Of a stretch of DNA of 64,000 nt, positions 35,431 through 44,353 are shown piece by piece. Position 1 is the stretch's first letter. Each line of letters opens with the position of its first letter. The notes under the pieces are model-generated. The model ran no database searches, was not told the origin of the DNA, and saw only the letters and a list, made by a program, of their open reading frames with translations. The DNA comes from an uncultured Clostridium sp. (GTDB lineage Bacteria; Bacillota; Clostridia; Clostridiales; Clostridiaceae). Location of the stretch: contig UQQU01000006.1 of assembly GCA_900543325.1 (NCBI GenBank), positions 1 to 64,000 on the forward strand, given 5' to 3'. The translations under genes and the position numbers were made by a program.

Positions 35431-35582
35431 TAAAAAATAGAGACTTATGTATAACTTAGCAGATCAGTTATACATAAGTCTCGTATAGAATCAAAGTCAG
35501 ATATTATGGACTATCTGACTTATATACAAGAATCAAAGTGATCTTGTATGCTATGCCCTTACGCCTAAAATGTTCTCGACTT
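35431..35582 (-). ncRNA. Unassigned structured RNA or riboswitch upstream of rex
   Basis: A transcript of about 150 nt with a consensus promoter and a 17-pair terminator (GAGACTTATGTATAACT and its complement at 35440-35482, then TATTTTTT). Before the terminator come a conserved-looking segment (GAGAACATTTTAGGCG and AAGGGCATAGC), a hairpin TACAAGA/TTCTTGTA and a ten-pair hairpin AAGTCAGATA/TATCTGACTT. The 5' end ATAAGTC can pair with GACTTAT of the terminator arm, giving mutually exclusive states as in a riboswitch. ACTTTGATTCT occurs twice. I cannot match it to a known class. It may control rex (start 216 bases downstream) or act alone. Confidence 0.6.
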
Positions 35583-35587
35583 ATTTT

Positions 35588-35616
35588 ATTATAATCAAGG
35601 TGCTATTCTTTGTCAA
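35588..35616 (-). promoter_or_regulatory. Consensus promoter of the structured RNA before rex
   Basis: TTGACA (35611-35616), 17-base spacer, TATAAT (35588-35593) on the minus strand, placed immediately after the cadA stop codon. It is a perfect sigma-A consensus. From 35216 to 35430 the DNA is AT-rich with no clear feature. Confidence 0.85.
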
Positions 35617-35619
35617 TAT

Positions 35620-37815
35620 TTATCGAATTATTCTCATTGAATTTAAGACAGCTATTAATGTTACTCCTACATCAGCAAAAACTGCAGCCCACATATTTGT
35701 TAAACCTAATACAACTAATAACATTACTATAATCTTAACACCTAGTGAAAATATTATATTTTGCCATAAAATTTTATTAGTTCTTCTAGATACCCTTATA
35801 GCTTCTGATATCTCCTCAATCTTATCTTTCATTAAAACAACATCAGCTGCTTCTATTGCTGCATCTGAACCTATTCCACCCATAGCGACTCCTATATCAG
35901 CTCTTGCTAAAACTGGAGCATCATTTATTCCATCTCCAACAAATAATACTTTTCCTTTTGATCTTCTCTTATTTAATATCTCTTCTACTTTACTTACCTT
36001 ATCTCCAGGTAAAAGTTCTGAATATACTTCATCTATTCCTATATCCTTTGCCACCTTATCAGCAACACTTCTATTGTCACCTGTAAGCATTATAGTCTTC
36101 TTTATTCCAACTTCTTTTAATTCAACTAATGCTTCTTTTACATTTCCCTTTATTTCATCTGAAATAACTATATTTCCTTTATACTCACCATTAATAGCAA
36201 CATGAACTATTGTTCCAATAGAATCTATATCATCATAACCTATATTGTTAATCTTCATTAATTTACTATTTCCAAGTAAAACATCATTTTTTCTTATAGT
36301 TACTTCTATTCCATGTCCTGAAATTTCTTTATAGTCTTTTATTTCATCCTTATTAACTTCTTTTCCATAAGCCTTTGCTATTGATATTGCAATTGGATGA
36401 TTTGAATGTGATTCTCCCATAGCAGTAATTTCTAATAATTCTTCTTTACTTATATTTTTAGCATTTATTTCAGTCACTTCAAAAATACCCTTTGTTAAAG
36501 TTCCAGTCTTATCAAATACTACTATTTCACTATCTTTAAGTGCCTCTAAATAATTTCCTCCCTTAACTAAAATACCTTTTTTAGAAGCTGCTCCTATTCC
36601 TGAGAAAAACCCTAATGGAATTGAAACAACTAAAGCACAAGGACAAGATACAACTAATATAGAAAGTGCTTTATAAAGCCAATCCGAAAAAGTGGCATCT
36701 TTAATTATCATAGGCGGTATTATAGCTACTAATGCTGCAATTGTAACTACTATTGGGGTATAAATTTTTGCAAACTTAGTTATAAACTTTTCTGTTGGAG
36801 CTTTTTTATTAGATGCATTTTCTACTAATTCTAAAATTCTAACAACTGTTGATTCTCCAAATTCCTTATCTACTTTAACCTTTAAAACACCATTATTATT
36901 TATTGAACCTGATAATATTTCATTTCCAATTGTAACTTCACGTGGTACTGATTCCCCAGTCAATGCAGAAGTGTCTATAAAGCTTGTTCCTTCTAAAATA
37001 GTCCCATCTAAAGGTACTCTTTCTCCAGGTTTAACAATAATAGATTCACCTATTGATACTTCTTCTGGTGACACTCTAATTTCCTTACCATTCCTTAAAA
37101 CATTTGCATAATCAGCTCTTATATCCATAAGAGAAGATATTGATTTTCTTGATCTATTTACAGCATACCCTTGGAATACTTCCCCTATTTGATAGAACAA
37201 CATAACTGCAACAGCTTCTGGATATTCCCCAATAAAGAATGCTCCTATTGTAGCAATACTCATTAAGAAATTCTCATCAAAAACCTCTCCTCTAATAATA
37301 TTCTTAATAGCACTTAATATTACTTCTCCACCTATTATCAAATAACTTATTCCAAATAAAATAAATGATAATAAATTTTCATTACTTTTATAGGCTAATG
37401 CAATAATATAAACTATGGCTCCAATTATTAATAATAAATTATCTTTAACATATCCTAAAAATCCATTATTATTTTCCTTAAATTCATGAGTATGACCATG
37501 CTGTTCTTTTTCATGATTTTCATGCTCATGACTATTAGTACAACAACTACTAGTACATTTTGCTCTACTAGAATCTATATCTTTATTATCTGCTTTTTCA
37601 CTGACTTTAACATGTGGTTCCAATTTTTTAACTATTGATTTAATTTCATTTATTATATTATTTTTTTCTTCTTCTTTATTAATCTCTACTGTTAATACTG
37701 TTGTTGAAAAATTTAATGAGGCGTTTTTTATTCCATTTATTTTATTAACTTTAGCTTCTATTTTATTAGCACAATTAGCACAATCTAATCCACTTAAAAC
37801 TAATTTAATTTCCAT
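35620..37815 (-). CDS. cadA: Cadmium/zinc-exporting P1B-type ATPase
   Basis: A 731-residue heavy-metal pump. One N-terminal HMA domain has GLDCANCANKIE; a His-rich stretch (about residues 95-118, SHEHENHEKEQHGHTHEF) follows; then membrane segments, the actuator TGES, the metal-binding SCPCALVVS in the sixth segment, the phosphorylation site DKTGTLTKG and SHPIA. The CPC motif with a His-rich linker and an adjacent CadC regulator points to Cd2+, Zn2+ or Pb2+ export rather than copper. It is 31 bases downstream of cadC in one operon. Confidence 0.93.
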   Translation of the reverse strand: MEIKLVLSGLDCANCANKIEAKVNKINGIKNASLNFSTTVLTVEINKEEEKNNIINEIKSIVKKLEPHVKVSEKADNKDIDSSRAKCTSSCCTNSHEHENHEKEQHGHTHEFKENNNGFLGYVKDNLLLIIGAIVYIIALAYKSNENLLSFILFGISYLIIGGEVILSAIKNIIRGEVFDENFLMSIATIGAFFIGEYPEAVAVMLFYQIGEVFQGYAVNRSRKSISSLMDIRADYANVLRNGKEIRVSPEEVSIGESIIVKPGERVPLDGTILEGTSFIDTSALTGESVPREVTIGNEILSGSINNNGVLKVKVDKEFGESTVVRILELVENASNKKAPTEKFITKFAKIYTPIVVTIAALVAIIPPMIIKDATFSDWLYKALSILVVSCPCALVVSIPLGFFSGIGAASKKGILVKGGNYLEALKDSEIVVFDKTGTLTKGIFEVTEINAKNISKEELLEITAMGESHSNHPIAISIAKAYGKEVNKDEIKDYKEISGHGIEVTIRKNDVLLGNSKLMKINNIGYDDIDSIGTIVHVAINGEYKGNIVISDEIKGNVKEALVELKEVGIKKTIMLTGDNRSVADKVAKDIGIDEVYSELLPGDKVSKVEEILNKRRSKGKVLFVGDGINDAPVLARADIGVAMGGIGSDAAIEAADVVLMKDKIEEISEAIRVSRRTNKILWQNIIFSLGVKIIVMLLVVLGLTNMWAAVFADVGVTLIAVLNSMRIIR

Positions 37816-37846
37816 ACAAGATTACCCCCCTTATTTTTTATCATAT

Positions 37847-38215
37847 CTATTCAGTGATATGTTTTAATCCTTCATCAAATATATGCTTAATATGTTCATC
37901 ATCTAAAGAATAATAAATTATCTTTCCTGCTCGTCTAAATTTAACAAGTCTAGCAGATTTTAAAACTCTTAATTGATGGGAAATTGCTGATTGACTAACA
38001 TTTAATAAAACTGATAAATCACAAACACACATTTCCGACTCAAATAATGCACAAAGTATTTTTATTCTTGTACTATCTCCAAAAACCTTAAATAACTCTG
38101 CTAAATCATATAAAGTTTCATCTTTTGGTAATTTCTCCTTAACTTTATTGACTATTTCTCCATGTATAACATTACAGGAACAACTCTCAATATTATTATC
38201 AACATTAGTTTTCAT
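37847..38215 (-). CDS. cadC: Metal-sensing ArsR/SmtB-family repressor (CadC type)
   Basis: A 122-residue winged-helix repressor. The recognition region is LLNVSQSAISHQLRVLKSA. Cysteines near the N-terminus (SCSC, residues 12-15) and in MCVCDL fit the alpha3N site that binds Cd2+ or Pb2+; D, H and H residues in DDEHIKHIFDEGLKH fit the alpha5 site that binds Zn2+. Metal binding releases DNA. The operator and promoter lie just upstream, and cadA follows directly. Confidence 0.93.
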   Translation of the reverse strand: MKTNVDNNIESCSCNVIHGEIVNKVKEKLPKDETLYDLAELFKVFGDSTRIKILCALFESEMCVCDLSVLLNVSQSAISHQLRVLKSARLVKFRRAGKIIYYSLDDEHIKHIFDEGLKHITE

Positions 38216-38280
38216 AGTATATTCACTCCTATCATAAATAGTATTTGTATTTAAAATAATATTTATTTTTACATTTTAAT

Positions 38281-38300
38281 ATATGAATAATTGTTCATAT
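38281..38300 (-). promoter_or_regulatory. CadC operator
   Basis: Near-perfect palindrome ATATGAACAATTATTCATAT on the minus strand, of the ArsR/SmtB ATGAA...TTCAT type, just downstream of the -10, where a bound repressor would block initiation. Confidence 0.85.
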
Positions 38301-38312
38301 GTTTATATTATT

Positions 38313-38342
38313 ATTATATGCTTATCCTACTAAATTAGTCAA
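38313..38342 (-). promoter_or_regulatory. Promoter of cadC-cadA
   Basis: -35 TTGACT (38337-38342), 18-base spacer, -10 TATAAT (38313-38318) on the minus strand. Confidence 0.75.
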
Positions 38343-38383
38343 CATTATTTTCCTAAATATTTCTTTTATTTTTTTATATAATA

Positions 38384-38429
38384 AAAAGCACCTAAATTAG
38401 TAATATATTTAAAACCAATTTAGGTACTT
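38384..38429 (-). terminator. Terminator after the Mn-regulated P-type ATPase
   Basis: Stem TACCTAAATTGGT/ACTAATTTAGGTG with AT-rich loop, then TTTTTA on the minus strand. Confidence 0.8.
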
Positions 38430-38440
38430 AACTATTTTAA

Positions 38441-41107
38441 TTATGCTATATTTTTTAATCCATCATTAGAATTGCCTGAAACTTTTCTTTTTGATTTCCT
38501 ACTTTCTACTATTTCATTTATAACCTTAAATATTTGAATTATTAATGTTGGTATAAATGCTAATACATATATTTGCACATATTGAATTGCCAATAAGTTT
38601 TCTACTTCAAATAACATCTGAAGTCCTGGAATAAATAATACTGCATTTAATAACACTAAACCTATTCCAAAGGCATACCAAACATACTTATTAGAAAATA
38701 CACCTAATTTAAATATTGAACCTTTACTTCTACAATTAAATCCATGAAATAATCTAGCTAAACAAAGTGTTGCAAATGCCATAGTTGAAGCTGTTAAAGG
38801 AGTTTTCGTAGGATCTCCTAAATAAAAAGCAATTATTGTAAATATAGCGATTAATAAACCTTCTAACCCTAATCCTAATAAAAAATCCTTATTTAAAATA
38901 GATTCATTCTTTCCTCTTGGCCTATCTTTCAATAAATCTTTATTAGATTTCTCCATACCTATTGCTATAGCAGGTAAACTATCTGTTAAAAGATTTATAA
39001 ATAATAAATGAACCGCTGCAAAAGGCATTGGTAAAGCCATAATTGAAGAATATAAAACTGCTATTATTCCTGAAGTATTACCTGATAATAAGAATTTTAT
39101 AGAACTCTTTATATTGCTATAAATACTTCTACCATTAGAAACTGACTTTACTATTGTTGCAAAATTATCATCTGTTAAAATTACTGAAGCTGCATCTTTA
39201 GAAACTTCTGTACCTGTGATACCCATTGCCATACCTATGTCTGCCTGTTTCAACGCTGGAGCATCATTTACACCATCACCTGTCATAGCAACTATTTGTC
39301 CCTTTTCTTGCCAAGCTCTCACTATTCTGATTTTATGCTCTGGAGATACTCTTGCATAAACAGATATATGTTCAATATTCTCTTTTAATTCTTCATCTGA
39401 CATTTTATCTATTTCTAATCCTTCGATTGCTCTATCTCCATCCCTTAAGATACCTATTTCTTTAGCTATAGCTGATGCTGTTATCTTATGATCACCAGTA
39501 ATCATTATAGGCTTTACCCCTGCCATTATACAATCTGCAACAGCTTGTTTGCTTTCTTCTCTTGGTGGATCAATCATTGAAATTAATCCTATAAAAATAT
39601 AATCATATTCATCATCTAAAGTTAATTCCTTAACCTGATTTAATTCTTTATATGCAAAGGATAATACTCTTAAACCACATTCTGATAGTCCTCTATTAAC
39701 ATCTAATATTTCATTTTTATCCCTTTCAGTTAACTCTCTAATCCCCTCTGAAGTCATTATAAATTTAACTCTATCTAAAATAACATCTAAAGCACCTTTA
39801 GTAAACATGATATTTTTATCATCAATCTTGTGTAAGGTACTCATAAGTTTTCTATCTGAATCAAATGGAATTTCAGCCAATCTCTCATATTCTTTTCTTA
39901 ATTCTAATTCATTTATTAAAATATTATGTCCTAGATTAACTAATGCTACTTCTGTTGGATCTCCAATTTCCTTTCCATCCTTTGAAGTTGAATCATTACA
40001 TAGAATAGAATTTTTAATTAAATATTCTTCAACTTTATTATCTAACGAAATTTCAGAACCATTAATTAATTTTCCATCAGCATATATTTTTCTAACTGTC
40101 ATTTTATTTTGAGTTAAAGTACCTGTTTTGTCTGAACATATTATAGAAACTGAACCTAAACCTTCAACTGCCCTAAGCTTTTTAATAATTGCATTTTCTT
40201 TAGCCATCTTTTGAGTTCCTAATGCTAAAACAATAGTAACTATAGAACTTAAGGCCTCTGGAATAGCTGCAACTGCTAAAGCAACTGCAAACATTAATGA
40301 ATCAAGAACTGGCATTTTTCTATATAATGATAATCCAAATACAATTGTACATATGGCTAATATTATAATAGCAAGTTTTTTACTAAAATCATCTAAACTA
40401 ACTTGTAAAGGTGTTTTCTTTTCTTGAGTTTCCTCCATAAGAGTAGCTATTTTACCTATTTCAGTTTTCATTCCTGTACTTGTAACAAGCACCAATGCTC
40501 TACCATAAGTTACTAAGGAACCTGAAAACACCATATTCCTTTGATCACCTAAAGCTACCTCTTCATTATCTATTTTATCAGTAACTTTATCTACACTTAA
40601 AGACTCTCCTGTAAGGGAACTTTCATTTACTTGTAATGAATAACTTTCAATTACCCTACCATCAGCAGTAATTAAATCACCAGCCTCTAGAACTAAAATA
40701 TCCCCAGGAACAACATCTTTAGATTGTATTTCTATCTTTTTACCATCTCTTATTACTTTAGCACATGGTGCTGATAATGCTTTTAATGACTCTAAAGATT
40801 GTTCTGCCTTAAAATGCTGAACTGTACCTAATACTGCATTTAAAATTATTACACTAAATATAACAATAGTACTTTCTACATCGTTACTTAGCATAGAAAT
40901 TATTCCAGCTGAAATTAAAATAAATATTAGCAAATCCTTAAATTGACTAAAGAATACCTGAACTACACTTTTGTTCTTCTTTTGATTTAATTCATTAGAA
41001 CCATAAGAAGATAAATTTTCACTTGCTTGTTCATTACTTAATCCTTCTTTTGATACATTAAAATAATTTAATGACTCTTCTGTAGTTTTAGAAAAATACT
41101 TCTCCAT
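38441..41107 (-). CDS. P2-type cation-transporting ATPase, probably Mn2+ (or Ca2+) exporter
   Basis: An 888-residue ion pump of the SERCA/PMCA class. In order: the N-terminal cation ATPase domain (KTTEESLNYFNVSKEGLS), actuator TGES, the M4 motif AIPEALSSIV, the phosphorylation site SDKTGTLTQNKMTV, MTGDGVNDAPALKQADIG, and M6 NLLTDSLPAIAIGME with the cation-binding Asn and Asp. There is no HMA domain. On sequence alone it would be called a calcium ATPase, but its leader carries a yybP-ykoY riboswitch, as does the Mn2+-exporting YoaB ATPase of Lactococcus, so manganese export is the better guess. AAGGAGGA precedes the ATG. Confidence 0.92.
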   Translation of the reverse strand: MEKYFSKTTEESLNYFNVSKEGLSNEQASENLSSYGSNELNQKKNKSVVQVFFSQFKDLLIFILISAGIISMLSNDVESTIVIFSVIILNAVLGTVQHFKAEQSLESLKALSAPCAKVIRDGKKIEIQSKDVVPGDILVLEAGDLITADGRVIESYSLQVNESSLTGESLSVDKVTDKIDNEEVALGDQRNMVFSGSLVTYGRALVLVTSTGMKTEIGKIATLMEETQEKKTPLQVSLDDFSKKLAIIILAICTIVFGLSLYRKMPVLDSLMFAVALAVAAIPEALSSIVTIVLALGTQKMAKENAIIKKLRAVEGLGSVSIICSDKTGTLTQNKMTVRKIYADGKLINGSEISLDNKVEEYLIKNSILCNDSTSKDGKEIGDPTEVALVNLGHNILINELELRKEYERLAEIPFDSDRKLMSTLHKIDDKNIMFTKGALDVILDRVKFIMTSEGIRELTERDKNEILDVNRGLSECGLRVLSFAYKELNQVKELTLDDEYDYIFIGLISMIDPPREESKQAVADCIMAGVKPIMITGDHKITASAIAKEIGILRDGDRAIEGLEIDKMSDEELKENIEHISVYARVSPEHKIRIVRAWQEKGQIVAMTGDGVNDAPALKQADIGMAMGITGTEVSKDAASVILTDDNFATIVKSVSNGRSIYSNIKSSIKFLLSGNTSGIIAVLYSSIMALPMPFAAVHLLFINLLTDSLPAIAIGMEKSNKDLLKDRPRGKNESILNKDFLLGLGLEGLLIAIFTIIAFYLGDPTKTPLTASTMAFATLCLARLFHGFNCRSKGSIFKLGVFSNKYVWYAFGIGLVLLNAVLFIPGLQMLFEVENLLAIQYVQIYVLAFIPTLIIQIFKVINEIVESRKSKRKVSGNSNDGLKNIA

Positions 41108-41162
41108 AAAATCCTCCTTATTTTTAATAATAAATTTTGGGGTTAGCTTTTATTAATTAATA

Positions 41163-41233
41163 AAAAAAGAGACCCTTAATATAATCCTCAAACTTAAGTA
41201 ACAGTAACTTAAGGATTATATTAAAAGTCTCGT
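41163..41233 (-). terminator. Riboswitch-controlled terminator before the P-type ATPase
   Basis: Long stem pairing GAGACTTTTAATATAATCC with GGATTATATTAAGGGTCTC, followed by seven U on the minus strand. The GAGACT arm is also the 3' part of the aptamer, so Mn2+ binding should prevent termination. Confidence 0.85.
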
Positions 41234-41308
41234 AACCCAAATGGTATATAACACCAGGCATAAGCCGCGATTGTTGATGCTATATTTTATACTACTCCCC
41301 TTTAATAG
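41228..41308 (-). promoter_or_regulatory. yybP-ykoY (Mn2+) riboswitch aptamer
   Basis: Minus-strand sequence carries the class signature in order: AAAGGGGAGTAG, CATCAACAATCGCGGC, GCCTGGTG, and GGGTTACGAGACT. It sits between a consensus promoter and a terminator ahead of the P-type ATPase. The class senses manganese and usually turns expression on. Confidence 0.92.
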
Positions 41309-41331
41309 AGCTATTCTCTTTTACAAGAGTT

Positions 41332-41360
41332 ATTATATTCTCATTAATATTTTTTGTCAA
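41332..41360 (-). promoter_or_regulatory. Promoter of the Mn2+ riboswitch transcript
   Basis: TTGACA (41355-41360), 17-base spacer, TATAAT (41332-41337): full sigma-A consensus on the minus strand. A short CTCTT/AAGAG hairpin follows. Confidence 0.85.
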
Positions 41361-41490
41361 TTATTATTCGTATTGCTTTTTATTTCAATTTTCTTTTTTT
41401 TATTGTAATATCTCATAAAAATTTATATTTTTCTCAAAATCATATATATACCTTATTTTATTATTTGTATTTTTATGGTATAATTAATAC

Positions 41491-41553
41491 ATAAACCTAC
41501 CAGGCAAAAATAGGTTTAAAACAGGGGTAGTCTGCTAGTGCTCCTGTTTTTTT
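41491..41553 (+). ncRNA. Candidate small RNA, about 63 nt
   Basis: On the plus strand an extended -10 (TGGTATAAT, 41476-41484) lacks a good -35. It is followed by hairpin AAACCTA/TAGGTTT (41493-41517) and a terminator (AAAACAGG at 41518-41525, CCTGTTTT at 41543-41550, then more U). There is no open frame. The next gene starts 120 bases later, so it could be an attenuated leader, but the terminator suggests a separate RNA. I do not recognise the class. Confidence 0.5.
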
Positions 41554-41673
41554 AACTTATATAAAAAATTTATTATTTTTAGTAAACGTTTAAAGGAATT
41601 ATTAACTGCTTATAGAAATATATATTTATATATATTAAAAATTTATTTATATTTGGATAAGCGAGGGGTTAAT

Positions 41674-41976
41674 ATGGAGGGTATTTATAAACACAATGAT
41701 AATTGCTTTGATGTATATATAAGCGATAAAAATATAATTGATACAGATGAATTTCTAGGCAAAGTTTTAAAATACTTAATTGACAATGGTTTTTCCGTTT
41801 CTTTAAAAGGGTTTGATAAATATAATCGTCCTTTAGTTGAAATTAATGGTGTACTTCATACAGCTGATAAAAATTTAGCTTGTTGCCTTGTAGAAAGATT
41901 TATTAATGTTAAACATGAAACTCCTTTAAATGAAAATTTAGAAAGATACAATAAAATTTATAGTTTTATTTATTAA
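41674..41976 (+). CDS. Small protein of unknown function
   Basis: A 100-residue protein without signal peptide, membrane segment or cysteine motif. It reads as alternating strands and helices (FDVYISDKNIIDTDEFLGKV, SVSLKGFDKYNRPLVEING) and may be a small alpha/beta domain. The ATG at 41674 follows GAGGGG by 5 bases; a TTG at 41653 lies upstream of that site and is less likely. It is monocistronic on the plus strand, behind a small RNA candidate, and ends at a bidirectional terminator. I do not recognise the family. A sequence AGTAAACGTTTAAAG at 41581 resembles a cre site. Confidence 0.65.
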   Translation: MEGIYKHNDNCFDVYISDKNIIDTDEFLGKVLKYLIDNGFSVSLKGFDKYNRPLVEINGVLHTADKNLACCLVERFINVKHETPLNENLERYNKIYSFIY

Positions 41977-42012
41977 TATCAAATACAAATTTATAGTATA
42001 TTCAATTTTTAT

Positions 42013-42051
42013 AAAAACGCATGGATTTAGATATCCCTGCGTTTTTACTTA
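42013..42051. terminator. Terminator after the 41.7-kb gene
   Basis: Stem AAAACGCA/TGCGTTTT with an inner GGAT/ATCC stem and flanking A and T runs; usable from both sides. Confidence 0.8.
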
Positions 42052-42058
42052 TAAATAA

Positions 42059-42080
42059 AGTCGGTATAAAACCGACTTAA
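42059..42080 (-). terminator. Terminator after mgtE
   Basis: Stem AAGTCGGT/ACCGACTT with a 5-base loop, then a U-rich tail on the minus strand. Confidence 0.7.
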
Positions 42081-42086
42081 ATATCA

Positions 42087-43430
42087 TCATAAAAGATATT
42101 GTATTAGAAGAGTTGCTAACCCTAAGAAGAAGAAAAATCCTAAAACATCAGTAAATGTTGTTACAAATATTGATGATGCTAAAGCTGGATCTACCTTAAA
42201 CTTCTTTAATACTACTGGTACTAAATAACCCGTAATTGTAGCTACCACCATATTTAAAACCATAGCCACACCAATTATTATTCCAAATACTAAATTCCTT
42301 TCCCATAAGAATCCTAACAATCCAATTATAGCTCCTATGGCTATACCAGTTAATAATCCAACTCCCACTTCTTTTAAAAATACTTTCTTCATATTTTTCA
42401 AGTTTAGTTCTCCTAAAGCCAATCCTCTAACTATAATAGTTAATGTTTGTGTTCCCGCATTCCCCCCCATACCTGTAACAATGGGCATAAATGTAGCTAA
42501 TGAAACAACAGCTTGAATAGTTCCCTCAAAAGCTCCAACAACTGCTGATGCTAAAATTGCAGTAAACAAATTCACTATTAACCAAGGTAATCTACTCTTT
42601 ACAGATTCACTTAGTTTTCCATCAACTTTTTCACCTTCATCTACTCCACCTAAACGATGAATATCTTCAGTAGTTTCATCCCTTAAAACTTGCATTGCAT
42701 CATCTACTGTTACAACGCCAAGTAATCTATTAGAATTATCCACTACTGGCATAGTTAAATATCCATATTTTTCAAATCTATGTCCAACCTCCTCTTGATC
42801 AGTATTAAATAATATTCCTTCAACCTTAGTATGAATAACTTCTGAAATTCTAGTTTCAAAACTTGTTGTTACTAATTCTTTTAATGAAATTACTCCTTTA
42901 AGTTTATCAAAATTATCTACTACATATAAATCATATATATTTTCATTCTCTTCTCCATATTTTTGTAAATATTTTAAAGTTTGTTCCACTGTCATATTTT
43001 CCTTAAGAGCAACAAATTCTGTTGCCATTATGCCTGCTGCAGTATATGGATCGTAACTTAATAATTGTCTAACCTTTCTTGCATCCTCATCTGTCATTTT
43101 AGCTAATATTCTATTAGCTTGTTCTTCATCTAACATACCAAGTAAATCTGTTAATTCATCTGATGACATTTCTTCTATAATATTTTTTTGCTTATTTTCA
43201 GAGAATTCCATTAAAATATGATATTTTTCTTTATTTTCAGCCTCATCAATAATATCTGCAATTAATTCTTCTGGTAATCTACATAAAATATCACTTCTAT
43301 CCTCTGGATAATCTCGCAATATATCAAGAATATCCACAGGGTGTATATTTTCATAATACTTAATTATAGTTACTTGTGGTGCATGTAATAAGAACTTTTT
43401 TAGTTCTTCTTTATTCATATTTAATTTCAT
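42087..43430 (-). CDS. mgtE: Magnesium transporter MgtE
   Basis: A 447-residue Mg2+ channel. The cytoplasmic N domain (about 1-125, with DILDILRDYPEDR and MSSDELTDLLGMLDEEQA) and a pair of CBS domains (about 130-255) sense Mg2+; five membrane segments form the pore, with GMGGNAGTQTLTIIVRGLALGE and the C-terminal ASSIFVTTFTDVLGFFFFLG. The ATG at 43430 is chosen because AGGAGG lies 7 bases upstream; the longer frame to 43610 runs through the xpt terminator. No M-box riboswitch is visible. Confidence 0.96.
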   Translation of the reverse strand: MKLNMNKEELKKFLLHAPQVTIIKYYENIHPVDILDILRDYPEDRSDILCRLPEELIADIIDEAENKEKYHILMEFSENKQKNIIEEMSSDELTDLLGMLDEEQANRILAKMTDEDARKVRQLLSYDPYTAAGIMATEFVALKENMTVEQTLKYLQKYGEENENIYDLYVVDNFDKLKGVISLKELVTTSFETRISEVIHTKVEGILFNTDQEEVGHRFEKYGYLTMPVVDNSNRLLGVVTVDDAMQVLRDETTEDIHRLGGVDEGEKVDGKLSESVKSRLPWLIVNLFTAILASAVVGAFEGTIQAVVSLATFMPIVTGMGGNAGTQTLTIIVRGLALGELNLKNMKKVFLKEVGVGLLTGIAIGAIIGLLGFLWERNLVFGIIIGVAMVLNMVVATITGYLVPVVLKKFKVDPALASSIFVTTFTDVLGFFFFLGLATLLIQYLL

Positions 43431-43600
43431 TGCACTTCCTCCTAATTTTATGCATAGGAAAAAACATTTTATTAAATGATATAATAAATTAGTGGTATCA
43501 GTGAATAACTTCCTATATATCTCATATTTAATTTTTCCAATAATTAAAGTTTTACTCGGATATAAGTCTATTAAATAGTAACTCATATTTATAAGTAATA

Positions 43601-43638
43601 AAAAAGACATTTTGTCTCAATAACAAAATGCCTTTTTA
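43601..43638 (-). terminator. Terminator after xpt
   Basis: Stem AAAAAGGCATTTTGT/ACAAAATGTCTTTTT with a 7-base loop; A and T flanks on both strands. Confidence 0.8.
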
Positions 43639-43685
43639 ATATCTTACTTATTAAATTATAAAACTTTAGTACTATAAATAGTAAA

Positions 43686-44255
43686 TTAAATGAACTCTAT
43701 AATTCCTTTTCCTAACTTTCCAATTCTAGCTAAAGAGTAAACATCATATCCTTTTTCATCTAAAATAGCTCGTCCTGGTTGGAATGATTTTTCTATTACT
43801 ATTCCTATTCCTCCAACCTTTGCTCCAGCTTCTTCAATTAATCTTATAGCACCTAAAGCAGCTTCTCCATTTGCTAAAAAATCATCTATTACTAATATAT
43901 TGTCCTCTGGAGAAATATATTTTTTTGATAATGTTAGTTCATAATCAGAACCTTTTGTAAATGAATGTACTGTTGTTTGATATACATCTCCATTTAAAAT
44001 TTTAGAACTTTGTTTCTTTAAAGTTACCATAGGAAGTTCCATTTGCATTGCAGTCATTACTGTAGGTGCTATTCCTGAACTTTCAATAGTAAATATCTTC
44101 GTTATTCCATGATTTTTATAATATTCCTTAAAATAAGTTCCTATATCATACATTAATCTTGCATCTACACCATGATTTAAAAATGAATCCACTTTCAATA
44201 CAGTCTCACTTAATGCCCTACCCTCTTGTAATATACGTTCTTTTAAAATATCCAT
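43686..44255 (-). CDS. xpt: Xanthine phosphoribosyltransferase
   Basis: A 189-residue salvage enzyme converting xanthine and PRPP to XMP. The start MDILKERILQEGRALS, the FTIESSGIAP block and the PRPP-binding motif ILVIDDFLANGEA (about 128-140) are those of Bacillus-type Xpt. The ATG at 44255 is chosen: it gives the standard length and follows GGAGGAGAGAAAGG. It is controlled by a guanine riboswitch with a separate promoter and terminator, as in B. subtilis xpt. Confidence 0.97.
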   Translation of the reverse strand: MDILKERILQEGRALSETVLKVDSFLNHGVDARLMYDIGTYFKEYYKNHGITKIFTIESSGIAPTVMTAMQMELPMVTLKKQSSKILNGDVYQTTVHSFTKGSDYELTLSKKYISPEDNILVIDDFLANGEAALGAIRLIEEAGAKVGGIGIVIEKSFQPGRAILDEKGYDVYSLARIGKLGKGIIEFI

Positions 44256-44284
44256 TACCTTTCTCTCCTCCACAAACATCTTTA

Positions 44285-44319
44285 TAAAAAAATAAACACC
44301 TCATATAAATTGAGGTGTT
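44285..44319 (-). terminator. Riboswitch-controlled terminator before xpt
   Basis: Stem AACACCTCA/TGAGGTGTT with a 7-base loop, then TATTTTTTTA on the minus strand, between the guanine aptamer and xpt. Confidence 0.88.
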
Positions 44320-44353
44320 GACATTACTTACACATAAAAAAATATATAATTTC

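Noticed and set aside
43431..43610. N-terminal extension of mgtE and an M-box in its leader
   Set aside because: The extension covers the xpt terminator, and no M-box signature is present; AGGAGG marks the start at 43430.
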